From Acidobacteriota bacterium (GTDB lineage: Bacteria > Acidobacteriota > Blastocatellia > Pyrinomonadales > Pyrinomonadaceae): 64,000 nucleotides of DNA. Numbering within the stretch: the first letter of the stretch is position 1; every line of letters starts with the position of its first letter. Of the stretch, positions 1-7,796 are shown piece after piece. Location: the NCBI GenBank assembly GCA_019242475.1, contig JAFAVK010000010.1, positions 1 through 64,000 of the forward strand. The letters are read 5' to 3'. Position numbers and translations under genes: made by a program. Under the pieces are notes generated by a model that was not told the DNA's origin, ran no database searches, and saw only the letters and a program-made list of their open reading frames with translations.

Positions 1-213
1 CCGGTTGCCGTGCGAGTAGGGCGAGATGTGCGCGTTGAAGAGCCACGCCTCGCCGTCGCGCACGGAGACGTAGGACTCTTTCAACTGTATCTGCCCCGCC
101 CGGATGCTCTTCACCTCCGTCCCCTGGAGCGCGATGCCGGCCTCGACGCTGTCGAGTATGTGGTACTCGTGCAGCGCCGCCCTGTTCGTCACGAGCACTT
201 TCTCTTCAGTCAT
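1..213 (-). CDS. smpB: SsrA-binding protein SmpB (partial, N-terminal 71 codons)
   Basis: SmpB binds tmRNA and delivers it to stalled ribosomes for trans-translation. The reverse strand from the ATG at 213 reads an SmpB N-terminus: an NRAALHEYHIL segment at residues 10-20, LQGTEVKSIRAG at 29-40, and HISPYSHGNR at the window edge, all near-invariant in the family. The gene continues off the left edge, so about half of the usual 150-160 residues are missing. There is no Shine-Dalgarno in front of the ATG. Instead a heptad-repeat arm begins 4 nt upstream. Confidence 0.95.
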   Translation of the reverse strand, partial: MTEEKVLVTNRAALHEYHILDSVEAGIALQGTEVKSIRAGQIQLKESYVSVRDGEAWLFNAHISPYSHGNR

Positions 214-217
214 GAGT

Positions 218-338
218 CAGTAGGCAGTAGGCAGATGGCAGTAGGCAGTCGCTCCGCGTGATGGACGTTGAAGGGTTAATCCCGAAGTTTCGACAGCAGT
301 GCTTTGAACTGCCTACTGCCATCTGCCTACTGCCTACT
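218..338. repeat. Heptad inverted repeat, family A, locus 1
   Basis: The left arm at 218-249 has the 7-bp period AGTAGGC/AGTAGGC/AGATGGC/AGTAGGC. The right arm at 308-338 is its near-perfect reverse complement, and the loop is about 58 nt. It fills the gap between smpB and gpsA, both on the minus strand. The right arm supplies the last codons and the TAG stop of gpsA. The same word recurs at 15.4, 21.3, 23.6, 27.4 and 63.9 kb. Confidence 0.9.
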
Positions 339-1352
339 CTCCTTCCCTTCGAACTCTTCCCTGAGCGGCCGCGAGATTAAACTTTCGACCGCGGCGCGGG
401 CCGATTTGCCGTCGTAGAGGACGGCGTGCACCTCTTCGGTGATGGGCATCTCGACGCCGCGGCGGGCGGCGAGGAGGCGGACGGCGCGCGTCGTGCGGAC
501 GCCCTCGGCAACTTCGTGCATCCCCGCGAGCACCTCTTCGAGAGTCCGCCCGCGCCCCAGTTCCTGCCCGACGAAGCGGTTGCGCGAGAGGCCGCCCGTG
601 CAGGTCAGCACGAGGTCTCCGAGCCCCGCCAGCCCCATCAATGTTTCGAGCCGGCCGCCCTCGGCCAGCGCCAGCCGCGTCATCTCGGCCAGGCCGCGCG
701 TGACGAGCGCGGAGACGGTGTTCGTCCCGAGCCCGAGCCCCGCGATCATCCCTGCGGCCAGCGCCATCACGTTCTTCGACGCGCCGCCCAGCTCCGTCCC
801 GACCACGTCCGGGTTGGTATAGACGCGGAAGCTCTGCGCGCTCAGCGCCCGCTGGACGAGACGTGCGAGCGACTCGTCGCGGGACGCGACCGACACCGCC
901 GTCGGCTGCCCCGCCGCCACCTCCTGCGCGAACGAAGGCCCCGACAGACACGCGAAGCGCTCGGCCGCGCCGTCGCCCAAGACCTCCGCGACGACCTCGG
1001 AAATCCTCTTGCCCGTCTCGACCTCGACGCCCTTCGTCGCGCTGACGAAGACGGCGCCCGTCTCGAACAGCCCGCGCATGCCTTCGAGCACGGCGCGCGT
1101 CGCGTGCGAGGGCGCGGCCAGCACGACCATCTCCGCGCCCTTTAAAGCTGTGCCCGCCTCCGTCGTCGCCGTCACGCCCCCCGGTATGACGTGCCCTTTG
1201 AGGTAAGCGCTGTTCGCGCGCTTCTCGTTAATATCTTCGACGACCGAAACGTTGCGCGACCACAAACGTACTTCACGCCCCGCGCGCGCGGCCACGATGC
1301 CAAGCGCTGTCCCCCACCCGCCAGCCCCGATGACAGCCACGCGCTTAACCAT
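327..1352 (-). CDS. gpsA: NAD(P)H-dependent glycerol-3-phosphate dehydrogenase
   Basis: Reduces dihydroxyacetone phosphate to sn-glycerol-3-phosphate, the backbone for phospholipid synthesis, in the cytoplasm. The 341-aa product starts MVKRVAVIGAGGWGTAL (Rossmann GxGxxG), has the catalytic-lysine segment GGASKNVMALAAG and the conserved NTVSALVTRGLAEM, and is of normal length. The ATG at 1352 is chosen because it overlaps the plsY stop (TGATG) and sits directly before the NAD-binding motif; a longer frame upstream only reads through plsY. The order plsY-gpsA makes metabolic sense, since PlsY uses the G3P made here. The last residues ESRQ and the TAG stop are encoded by the heptad repeat. Confidence 0.97.
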   Translation of the reverse strand: MVKRVAVIGAGGWGTALGIVAARAGREVRLWSRNVSVVEDINEKRANSAYLKGHVIPGGVTATTEAGTALKGAEMVVLAAPSHATRAVLEGMRGLFETGAVFVSATKGVEVETGKRISEVVAEVLGDGAAERFACLSGPSFAQEVAAGQPTAVSVASRDESLARLVQRALSAQSFRVYTNPDVVGTELGGASKNVMALAAGMIAGLGLGTNTVSALVTRGLAEMTRLALAEGGRLETLMGLAGLGDLVLTCTGGLSRNRFVGQELGRGRTLEEVLAGMHEVAEGVRTTRAVRLLAARRGVEMPITEEVHAVLYDGKSARAAVESLISRPLREEFEGKESRQ

Positions 1353-1966
1353 CACCTGAACTTGTTCTCCTCGCCGCGGAGGAGCCGGCCGACGTTGGCG
1401 CGGTGCATGAAAACGATGAGCGCGGCGCCGAGTGTCGAGAGGGCGAGCAGCGGGCGCGGCGCGCGGTCGCCGACGCCGAGTGCGCTCAAAGACCAGACGG
1501 CCAGCGGCAAAAGTGCCGCCGCCACAATCGAGCCGAGCGAGACGTAGCGCCACAGCCGGACGACAACTACAAAGACCAACGCGGCGCACAGCGTCGCTAT
1601 CGGCGCGAGCACGAGGAAGACGCCGAGCCCGGTCGCCACGCCCTTGCCGCCGCGGAACTTGAGCCACACGGGGAAGACGTGCCCCAGCACGGCCGCGGCC
1701 CCGGCCGCGCAGACCCACCACTGCGCGCCCTCGCCGGCGCCGAGCAAAGCCCTTGCGATGAGCACGGCCGCCGTCCCCTTCAAAAGGTCGAGCAGCAGCG
1801 TCAGGACGCCGACCCCTTTGCCCGCGCGGCGCGTGACGTTGGTCGCGCCCGTCCCGCCCGAGCCGGTCTCGCGCACGTCGCCGCCGACGAACAGGCGAAC
1901 CAGCAGGTACCCGAACGAGATCGAGCCGAGCAGGTACGCGAGGGACACGACCGCTGCGTGAAGCAT
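1352..1966 (-). CDS. plsY: Acyl-phosphate:glycerol-3-phosphate acyltransferase PlsY
   Basis: Inner-membrane enzyme transferring an acyl group from acyl-phosphate to glycerol-3-phosphate to form lysophosphatidate. The 204-aa protein is almost wholly hydrophobic, with several membrane spans. It shows the PlsY motifs GSGGTGATNVTRRAGK (about 35-50) and FRGGKGVATGLG (about 105-116). The ATG at 1966 begins MLHAAVVSLAYLLGS, the family's usual first membrane segment; 25 more codons upstream are open but atypical. It is translationally coupled to gpsA by a 1-nt overlap. Confidence 0.95.
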   Translation of the reverse strand: MLHAAVVSLAYLLGSISFGYLLVRLFVGGDVRETGSGGTGATNVTRRAGKGVGVLTLLLDLLKGTAAVLIARALLGAGEGAQWWVCAAGAAAVLGHVFPVWLKFRGGKGVATGLGVFLVLAPIATLCAALVFVVVVRLWRYVSLGSIVAAALLPLAVWSLSALGVGDRAPRPLLALSTLGAALIVFMHRANVGRLLRGEENKFR

Positions 1967-2011
1967 CCGTAGGCTCCGGGCGTGGGCTATTGGGGGCTTT
2001 AACGCTTTGCG

Positions 2012-2041
2012 ACTATAGCAAGCAAGGAAAGAGCCCGACAA
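2012..2041 (-). promoter_or_regulatory. Candidate sigma-70 promoter of plsY-gpsA
   Basis: On the minus strand TTGTCG (2041-2036) is followed by an 18-nt spacer and TATAGT (2017-2012), about 45 nt upstream of the plsY ATG. The spacing is good and the -10 strong; it is predicted by eye only. Confidence 0.5.
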
Positions 2042-2061
2042 GGTTTGAGAGCGGTAACAGG

Positions 2062-2409
2062 TCAGTCGTCACGGGTCGGCTTCGAGCGCAGGCGCTTGAC
2101 CCGGGCGCGGCGCGTCTTCTCTTCGAGGGTTCGTTCTTTGGCGGCGCGCGTGCGGCGCGTGGGGACGCGCTTGGGCTTGCGGTAGTTGAGGCGCGCGACC
2201 TCCTCGCGGAGCTTACGCAGGCAGTTCATCTTGTTGCGGTGCTGGCTCCGCTCCTCGCGGCAGTTGACGACGACGCCCGAGGGCAGGTGTTTAAGTCTGA
2301 CGCCGGTCTCGACCTTGTTGACGTGCTGGCCGCCGGGGCCGCCCGAGCGGAAGGTCTCGACCTCGCACTCGCGCAGCAGCTCCTCGTCGGATTCGGGAAG
2401 GACAATCAT
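2062..2409 (-). CDS. Stand-alone class I release-factor domain protein (GGQ, ArfB-like)
   Basis: A 115-aa protein consisting of a peptidyl-tRNA hydrolysis domain only. The GGQ motif is in SGGPGGQHVNKVETGVRL at about residues 23-40, followed by CREERSQHRNK, and the C-terminal tail is strongly basic (many Arg/Lys in the last 40 residues). The codon-recognition domains of RF1/RF2 are absent. Family members such as ArfB release peptides from stalled ribosomes, the basic tail entering the empty mRNA channel; that role here is inferred. The ATG at 2409 lies 32 nt after the kinase stop and directly before the domain. smpB, another ribosome-rescue gene, lies 2 kb away. Confidence 0.8.
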   Translation of the reverse strand: MIVLPESDEELLRECEVETFRSGGPGGQHVNKVETGVRLKHLPSGVVVNCREERSQHRNKMNCLRKLREEVARLNYRKPKRVPTRRTRAAKERTLEEKTRRARVKRLRSKPTRDD

Positions 2410-2441
2410 CGGCGTCGCCTTCAACCGACAGCCCGCGCGGG

Positions 2442-4712
2442 CTAAAGCTCCTGACCGCGCGCCGACGGCCCGAGCGGCAGGCGCAGTGTGAAGGTCGAGC
2501 CGAGACCGCGGCCCGCGCTCTCGGCCGTCACCTCGCCCCCGTGCAGCTCGACCAGATGGCGGACGATGGCGAGCCCGAGCCCGAGCCCGCCGTGCTTGCG
2601 CGTCGTGCCCATGTCGGCCTGCCGGAAGCGGTCGAAGGCGTGCGGCAGGAACTCCGGCGCGATGCCTTCGCCCGTGTCGTTGACGCGGAGTGTGGTGTGC
2701 CGGCCGTCGCGGCGCAGCTCGACCTCGACGCGCCCGCCGGCGGGCGTGAACTTGACCGCGTTCGAGAGCAGGTTCCACATCACCTGTTGCAGGCGGTCGG
2801 GGTCGCCCGTCACCTCGCCGACCTCGGACGCGAGCAGCGTGCTCAGGTAGACGCCCTTCGCCTCGGCGGCCGGGCGGACGTTCTCGACCGCGTCCTGCAC
2901 GAGCGCACGCAGCTCGACGGGGCGCATCTCCAGACGTAACTTGCCGGTGATGATGCGCGACACGTCGAGCACGTCTTCGACGATCTGCCGCTGCGCGCGC
3001 GCGTTGCGCTCGATGGCGGCGACGGCGCGCGTCGCCTCGTGCGCGCCGAGGTTGCCGGCCGCGAGCATCGAGGCCCAGCCGAGGATCGCCGTCAGGGGCG
3101 TTCTTAATTCATGCGAGAGCGTGGCGAGGAACTCGTCCTTGATGCGGTTGACCTCCTGCGCCTGCTGGTAGAGGCGCGCGTTCTCGACGGCGAGCGAGGC
3201 GCGGCGCGCGAGGTCTTCGGCGAAGGCGAGGTCTTCGGCGCCGTAGCGGCGGCCCGATTCAGACATCACGAAGGTGATGGCGCCGAACGTGCGGCCCTGC
3301 GCGGCGAGCGGGACGACCATCGCGGAGTTGAAGCCGATCTCGCGCATGATGCGCAGGTGCTCTTCGTCCTTCGCCGCCGCGACCAGCAGCTCGTCCGGTA
3401 TCTCCGAGTAAATCTCCGACCTCCCCGTGCGCAGGACTGCGGGCACGCCCTGCGGCGCGTCGGGGTCATACGGGTAGCGCTCGCTCAGCTCGCGCGCCCA
3501 CTCGACCTTCGCCGGGTCAACGTGCGCGACCGCGAGCCGCCGCGCCGCGCCGTCCTCGCCGAGGATGTCCACGCCGCACCAGTCGGCGACCCAGGGCACG
3601 GCGGCGTGTGCGACGGCTTCGAGCGTCTTCTCGTAGTCGAGCGAGGAGGAGAGCAGGGTCGTCGCCTCGGCGAGGAAGGTCGCGCGGCGCTCGGCCGCCT
3701 GCGCGTCGCCACGCAGGCGGCGCTGCTCGTCGTAGAGTTCCGCGGTGCGGACGGCGGAGGCGGCGAGGTTGGCGAGGGCGGTGGCGACGGCCACGTCGGT
3801 CTCGGCGAAGCGGCGCGGCTCGCGGTAGTAGAAGACGAGCGTGCCGACGACCTCGCCGTGCGCCCTGAGCGGGAGCGTCAGCATGGCGCGGACGCCCTCG
3901 CGTCGGTAAATCTCGCGGCGGCCTTCGAGCATCGGCTCGGCGAACACGTCCCCGACGGCGAGCGGGTGGTCGGGCATCCGCGGCGTGTCCGTGGTCACTT
4001 CGATGTGCTCGTTGTACCCGTCGCTCAGCCCGCTCGAAGCCACGACGGCCCAGGCCGACTCCTGTTGGAAGTAGCGCCAGATGGCGTAGGCGTCCGCGGC
4101 CACGAGCCGGTGCGAGAGCGCGAGCACGGCCGGGAGCACGACCTCCGTCTGCGGCGAGCCGAGCAGGCTCGCCGAGGCGTCCACGAGCGTGCGCAGCCTC
4201 TCTTCCACGTCGCGCCGTTGGGCGAGCGCCTCCTGCGCCTCGTCGCGCGCGGCGCGGGCCTCTTCCAGCAGCCGCTCGCGCTCCTGCGCGGCGCGCGCGC
4301 GCTCGGTCACGTCGCGCGCGATGCCTTCGACGGCGACGGGCTGGCCGTCGCGGTAGGCGATGCGCGTCGAGACTTCGAGCGTCAGGCGGCGGCCGTCGCG
4401 CGAGATGATGTCAACCTCGTAGACCGTCGGTTTCGAAGGGTCGCGCAGCTTCTGCCCGGTCATCGTCCGCGCGAGTTCGAGGTGCTCGGGGGCGACGACC
4501 TGCGCGATGTTGAGGCCGCCGAGAATCTCCTCGCGCGTGTAGCCGGTCGCCTCGGAGCCCGCGCGGTTGATGGTGAGGTAGTTCCCCAGCAGGTCGTGCG
4601 AGTAGATGATGTCGTTGGCGTTCTCGAGGAGCGAGCGGTAGCGCTCGTCGCTCTCGCGCAGCGCGCGCTCGATCTCTGCGGGGGTGTGTGGTCGGGCCGG
4701 GTTGTCCTGCAT
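2442..4712 (-). CDS. PAS-GAF-GAF sensor histidine kinase
   Basis: A 756-aa cytoplasmic sensor kinase with no membrane segment or receiver domain. Order seen: a PAS domain (about 15-140, SDERYRSLLENANDIIYSHD), a short coiled-coil linker rich in Glu/Arg (about 140-175), two GAF-like domains (about 180-330 and 345-505), HisKA with phospho-acceptor LSHELRTPLTAIL (about 535), and HATPase with NLLSNAVKFTPAGG, DTGEGI and GLGLGLAIVRHLVELHGG. It follows the Crp-type gene at 4755-5471 by 42 nt in the same direction and probably shares its transcript. The lone receiver at 5958 could be its partner, but nothing proves this. Confidence 0.92.
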   Translation of the reverse strand: MQDNPARPHTPAEIERALRESDERYRSLLENANDIIYSHDLLGNYLTINRAGSEATGYTREEILGGLNIAQVVAPEHLELARTMTGQKLRDPSKPTVYEVDIISRDGRRLTLEVSTRIAYRDGQPVAVEGIARDVTERARAAQERERLLEEARAARDEAQEALAQRRDVEERLRTLVDASASLLGSPQTEVVLPAVLALSHRLVAADAYAIWRYFQQESAWAVVASSGLSDGYNEHIEVTTDTPRMPDHPLAVGDVFAEPMLEGRREIYRREGVRAMLTLPLRAHGEVVGTLVFYYREPRRFAETDVAVATALANLAASAVRTAELYDEQRRLRGDAQAAERRATFLAEATTLLSSSLDYEKTLEAVAHAAVPWVADWCGVDILGEDGAARRLAVAHVDPAKVEWARELSERYPYDPDAPQGVPAVLRTGRSEIYSEIPDELLVAAAKDEEHLRIMREIGFNSAMVVPLAAQGRTFGAITFVMSESGRRYGAEDLAFAEDLARRASLAVENARLYQQAQEVNRIKDEFLATLSHELRTPLTAILGWASMLAAGNLGAHEATRAVAAIERNARAQRQIVEDVLDVSRIITGKLRLEMRPVELRALVQDAVENVRPAAEAKGVYLSTLLASEVGEVTGDPDRLQQVMWNLLSNAVKFTPAGGRVEVELRRDGRHTTLRVNDTGEGIAPEFLPHAFDRFRQADMGTTRKHGGLGLGLAIVRHLVELHGGEVTAESAGRGLGSTFTLRLPLGPSARGQEL

Positions 4713-4754
4713 CGCCCTCGGGTCGAAGACCTCTCGTGTAATCGGGAGCCGGGC

Positions 4755-5471
4755 TCAGGCGCCGCCGAAGAGGCGCTCGTACTCGCCCTTGACGCGGCCG
4801 TAGCACTCGCAGGCGCGCCGCTCCATCCCGGCGCGGTCGAGGAGGCGGATGCTCCCGCGCGTGTAGTCGATGAGCCCCTCCGAGCGGAGCTTGCCCGCGA
4901 CCTCGGTCACGCCGGGGCGGCGCACGCCGAGCATGGCGGCCAGGTACTCGTGCGTCAGGTTCACCTCGTCGGAGGCGACGCCGTCGCTCGACATCAGCAG
5001 CCAGCGGCACATGCGCGCCTCGACGCGGTGCAGGGCGTTGCAGGCCGCCGACTGCGAGCCGACGACGACGACCGTGTGGACGTAGCGGTTGAAGAGGCGG
5101 CGCGCCCCGGCGCTCTGCTCGTACAAATTCCTGACGTGCTCGGTGCGGACGCGGGCGGCCTCGCCGGGTATCTGGGTGAAGGTCGGCATCGTCGTCTGCC
5201 CGGCATTGAGGACGACGGGGATGCCCGACATGCCCTCGCGGCCGATGGTGCCCGACTCGACCGTCGCGCCGTCCTCCATCGTCGTCACCAGCGAGAGCAG
5301 ACACGTCAGGGGGAAGTAGACTTCGTGAATCGGGCGGTCGGGGATGACGACGTGGTCGCCGTGGCGGAGCGAGACCACTTCGGCGTGGCGCCGCAGGGTG
5401 TCGAGCTCGGCGGCGGGCAGCAGGGCCAGCAGCCTGTTCTCGGCGAGGCGGTCTTGCGTGGCGGATGACAT
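4755..5471 (-). CDS. Crp/Fnr-type transcriptional regulator (copy 1)
   Basis: A 238-aa regulator with an N-terminal cyclic-nucleotide-binding-like beta-barrel (about 20-130), a long dimerisation helix and a C-terminal winged helix (LAAMLGVRRPGVTEVAGKLRSEG, about 180-203). The usual cAMP phosphate-binding motif is not recognisable, so the ligand is unknown. Cys residues lie in SAACNALHRVEARMC and the C-terminal ACECY; the same cysteines occur in the paralogue at 6868-7710. A good Shine-Dalgarno (AGGAGGAG) precedes the ATG by 11 nt. It is the first gene of a likely operon with the histidine kinase. Confidence 0.88.
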   Translation of the reverse strand: MSSATQDRLAENRLLALLPAAELDTLRRHAEVVSLRHGDHVVIPDRPIHEVYFPLTCLLSLVTTMEDGATVESGTIGREGMSGIPVVLNAGQTTMPTFTQIPGEAARVRTEHVRNLYEQSAGARRLFNRYVHTVVVVGSQSAACNALHRVEARMCRWLLMSSDGVASDEVNLTHEYLAAMLGVRRPGVTEVAGKLRSEGLIDYTRGSIRLLDRAGMERRACECYGRVKGEYERLFGGA

Positions 5472-5957
5472 AAAGGGAGCTCACTCCTCCTGCCGTGTAC
5501 GGAGGCGGATTTTCAACTGGTCTCGTTCGTGTAGATTATTAGCACATTCATTCCCCAAGCAAAAATGTCACCTGCATGAAAGACTCGACGCGGCTCCACG
5601 GGCCGCGCCCCCGGCTCACGGCCGAGTAGAGGAAGCCATCGGCCGCCGTCCGGCCGAAAGGCTGAGCCCCGGACGCTTCTAAGGGTTTTCCCCTACCCGC
5701 CTTTCCAATCTTCCCAATAGCCGCGGGCGTACCGACGTGTGAAACTCTCCGGCGTCCACAGGAGGAAGGGCGTTCCGCGTTCGCCTGCCCAGGAGCGGGG
5801 CGCCTGAAATACTTCGCGCGGTGGTTCGCGGCGGCAGCATTCACGACCGCCACACTTAAGAGCCGGCCCCGGCGAATTCGCGAGGGGCGTGTGCCCCCCG
5901 CGCTGAATCCGACAGCCGTAATCCCCGACACCGGCAAACAAAAAGGTAAGCCAGGTC
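5472..5957. other. Divergent intergenic region between Crp copy 1 and the receiver gene
   Basis: About 490 nt with lower GC than its surroundings and no convincing gene. A possible promoter for the leftward operon lies near 5534-5562. Short open frames on the minus strand (for example 5548-5937) show no domain or codon pattern. Only a weak ribosome site (AGGTAAG) before the receiver ATG at 5958 was seen otherwise. Confidence 0.5.
5534..5562 (-). promoter_or_regulatory. Candidate promoter of the Crp-kinase operon
   Basis: TTGCTT (5562-5557), a 17-nt spacer and ATAATC (5539-5534) on the minus strand, about 65 nt before the Crp start codon, in an AT-richer stretch. By-eye prediction. Confidence 0.4.
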
Positions 5958-6398
5958 ATGTCAGCCTTACTGGCATCGGATGCGCACGCCCTCTGGCGTG
6001 TGCGCGGGGCGAAGGTGCTCGTGGCGGAGGATCACGAGGACACGCGCGCCCTGCTGCGCATGCTCCTTGAGCGGCGGGGCTACGCCGTGGTCGAGGCCGG
6101 CGACGGCTTAGAGGCCGTCGCCGCGGCCGAGCGCGAGCGCCCCGACCTGATCCTGATGGACGGCGGGCTCCCGCTGCTCGACGGCGTCGCGGCGACGCGC
6201 CGCCTGCGCGGCCTGCCCGCGCTCTCGGGCGTCCCCATCATCTTCCTCTCCGGGCACGCGGAGCCGCAGGCGCAGGCGGCCGCGCTCGCCGCGGGCTGCG
6301 ACGAGTATCTCGTCAAGCCCTTAGACTTCGCGCGGCTCGACACGCTCTTGAACCGACACCTCCGCGGGCGCGGGGGGCGTCACGGCGAGGAGGTTTAA
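5958..6398 (+). CDS. Single-domain response regulator receiver
   Basis: A 146-aa protein, essentially one CheY-like receiver domain with a 15-residue N-terminal extension. Seen: acidic pair ED in VLVAEDHEDTR (about 22-23), phospho-acceptor Asp in LILMDGGLPLLDG (about 68), switch Ser in IIFLSGH and the conserved Lys-Pro in YLVKPLDF. No output domain, so it must signal by protein contact. It is followed after 7 nt by the PAS protein at 6406 and then a Crp regulator, all rightward, suggesting one signalling transcript. Confidence 0.9.
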   Translation: MSALLASDAHALWRVRGAKVLVAEDHEDTRALLRMLLERRGYAVVEAGDGLEAVAAAERERPDLILMDGGLPLLDGVAATRRLRGLPALSGVPIIFLSGHAEPQAQAAALAAGCDEYLVKPLDFARLDTLLNRHLRGRGGRHGEEV

Positions 6399-6405
6399 GC
6401 GACGC

Positions 6406-6798
6406 ATGACACAGACGGTGACGAGAACCGGCACGGGCGGCGGGGCGAAACGGGAAGGCGCTTCGAAGCGGAAGCTGTTCGGGCTCGTCGAGCTGGACTC
6501 GGCGGGCACGGTGCTCTACACGCGCTTCGAGGCGGACGGCGCGGCACCGCTGGGCGTCGCGCCGAACTACACGGGGCTCAACTTCTACACGGAGGTCGCG
6601 CCCTTCAGAAACGTCGCCGAGTTCAGGAGCCTGTTCGACGACTTCAGCCGGGGGCCGCAGCCGGCGCACAGCACGGACTTCACCTGCGACTACGAGGACG
6701 GCCCCGTCTACGTCCGCGTGCTGTTCGCGCGCATCCGCGAGCGCTCGCAGGCGGACGTGACCAAGTCAATTCTGGTGCACATCAGGAGGGCGAATTGA
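6406..6798 (+). CDS. PYP-like PAS-domain protein lacking the chromophore cysteine
   Basis: A 130-aa protein whose residues about 24-125 resemble photoactive yellow protein: LFGLVELDSAGTVLY matches the PYP opening strands, and NFYTEVAPF matches the PYP chromophore segment NFFKDVAPC. The Cys that carries p-coumarate in PYP is Phe here, so the protein is unlikely to be photoactive as PYP is; it may be a PAS protein-interaction or ligand module. The first 23 residues are low-complexity. It lies 7 nt after the receiver gene. Function unknown; the PYP-like assignment rests on motif similarity only. Confidence 0.7.
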   Translation: MTQTVTRTGTGGGAKREGASKRKLFGLVELDSAGTVLYTRFEADGAAPLGVAPNYTGLNFYTEVAPFRNVAEFRSLFDDFSRGPQPAHSTDFTCDYEDGPVYVRVLFARIRERSQADVTKSILVHIRRAN

Positions 6799-6867
6799 CC
6801 CTTCTTCCCGCTCTCCCAAGAGCTGGACAATCCCCTCACACGGCGGGCCGCGGCCCGGGAGAAAGTT

Positions 6868-7710
6868 ATGGAGAACCACATCGGAAAGACTGACGGCTAC
6901 ATTCGCAAGCAGCCGCGCGACGCGCGACCGGCACCGGCCGCGGCGGCCGACGGCGCGGCCCAGCGCGCCCCCTCGTCTGCCTCCGGCCCCGACTGGCGGC
7001 GCGCGGAGGGCGACTCTTTGAACCTGCTCCTTGCCAACAGGCTTTTGAGCGCGCTGCCCGCGGAGGAGTTCTCGCACCTCTTCCCGCACCTCGAACCGGT
7101 CTCGCTCGCGGCCGGCGAGGTGCTCTACAAGCTCGACGAGGAGATGCGCTACGCCTACTTCCCTGAGACGGCCGTCGTCTCGCACCTCTACATCCTGTCC
7201 GAGGGCGGGATGACCGAGGCCGACATGGTCGGGCGCGAGGGGCTGACGGGCCTGTCGGCGGTCTTCAACGTGCCGCCGCCTTCGTACGTCTCCGAGGTGG
7301 CGCTCTCGGGCAGCGCCCTGCGCGCGCGCGTGGAGGTGCTGCGGCAGGAGTTCGCGCGCGGCGGCGCCTTCCAGCAGGTGCTCCTCAAGTACGCGGCCGC
7401 CCGCATCGCGCTGCTCTCGCGCCGCGCCGTCTGCAACGGCAACCACCGCGTCGAGGAGCGGCTCTGCACCTGGCTCCTCATGATGTACGACCGCGCGGGC
7501 GACGCGCCCCTGGCGCTGACGCACGAGCGCATCTCGCGCCACCTCGGCACGCGCCGGGCCGGCGTGACCGGCGCCGCGACGATGCTCCGCGACCGCGGCG
7601 TCATCGACTATACGCGCGGCCACATCCGCATCGCCGACCGCGCGGCGCTCGAAGCCACCGCCTGCGAGTGCTACCCCGCGGTCAGGGAGAGCGCCAACAT
7701 CGCCCGTTGA
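6868..7710 (+). CDS. Crp/Fnr-type transcriptional regulator (copy 2)
   Basis: A 280-aa paralogue of the regulator at 4755-5471. A disordered N-terminus of about 45 residues (Ala/Pro-rich) precedes the sensor barrel; then come the helix RAVCNGNHRVEERLCTWLLM, the winged helix LGTRRAGVTGAATMLRDRG and the C-terminal signature ACECY. The two proteins share layout and cysteines but clearly differ in sequence. The Lys/Arg pattern for cAMP binding is absent. It ends just before a perfect hairpin that separates it from the convergent PilZ-like gene. It probably responds to the same signalling circuit as its neighbours (inference). Confidence 0.87.
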   Translation: MENHIGKTDGYIRKQPRDARPAPAAAADGAAQRAPSSASGPDWRRAEGDSLNLLLANRLLSALPAEEFSHLFPHLEPVSLAAGEVLYKLDEEMRYAYFPETAVVSHLYILSEGGMTEADMVGREGLTGLSAVFNVPPPSYVSEVALSGSALRARVEVLRQEFARGGAFQQVLLKYAAARIALLSRRAVCNGNHRVEERLCTWLLMMYDRAGDAPLALTHERISRHLGTRRAGVTGAATMLRDRGVIDYTRGHIRIADRAALEATACECYPAVRESANIAR

Positions 7711-7718
7711 TTCCATAT

Positions 7719-7775
7719 AGAGACACGTGGGCTTGATTTGAAATTTGAAATTTCAAATCAAGCCCACGTGTCTCT
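7719..7775. terminator. Perfect 28-bp palindrome between convergent genes
   Basis: Arms 7719-7746 and 7748-7775 are exact reverse complements with a single-base centre. It lies between convergent genes ending at 7710 and 7797. The arm holds tandem GAAATTT-type words. No clear T-run follows, so a bidirectional terminator or RNA-stabilising hairpin is inferred. Confidence 0.7.
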
Positions 7776-7796
7776 GTGGTGAGTTAATCTGCGCCG

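Noticed and set aside
218-338. Family A repeats as a CRISPR array
   Set aside because: Arms are inverted pairs of 7-bp periods without uniform spacers and are scattered between genes; no cas genes are present.
3111-5468. 785-aa open frame on the plus strand
   Set aside because: It lies antisense to the kinase and Crp genes, has no domain or start context, and is composed of Arg/Ala/Val runs typical of GC-rich shadow frames.
5548-5937. 129-aa and 88-aa minus-strand frames in the divergent gap
   Set aside because: No ribosome site, no family and unlike codon use; the region looks regulatory.
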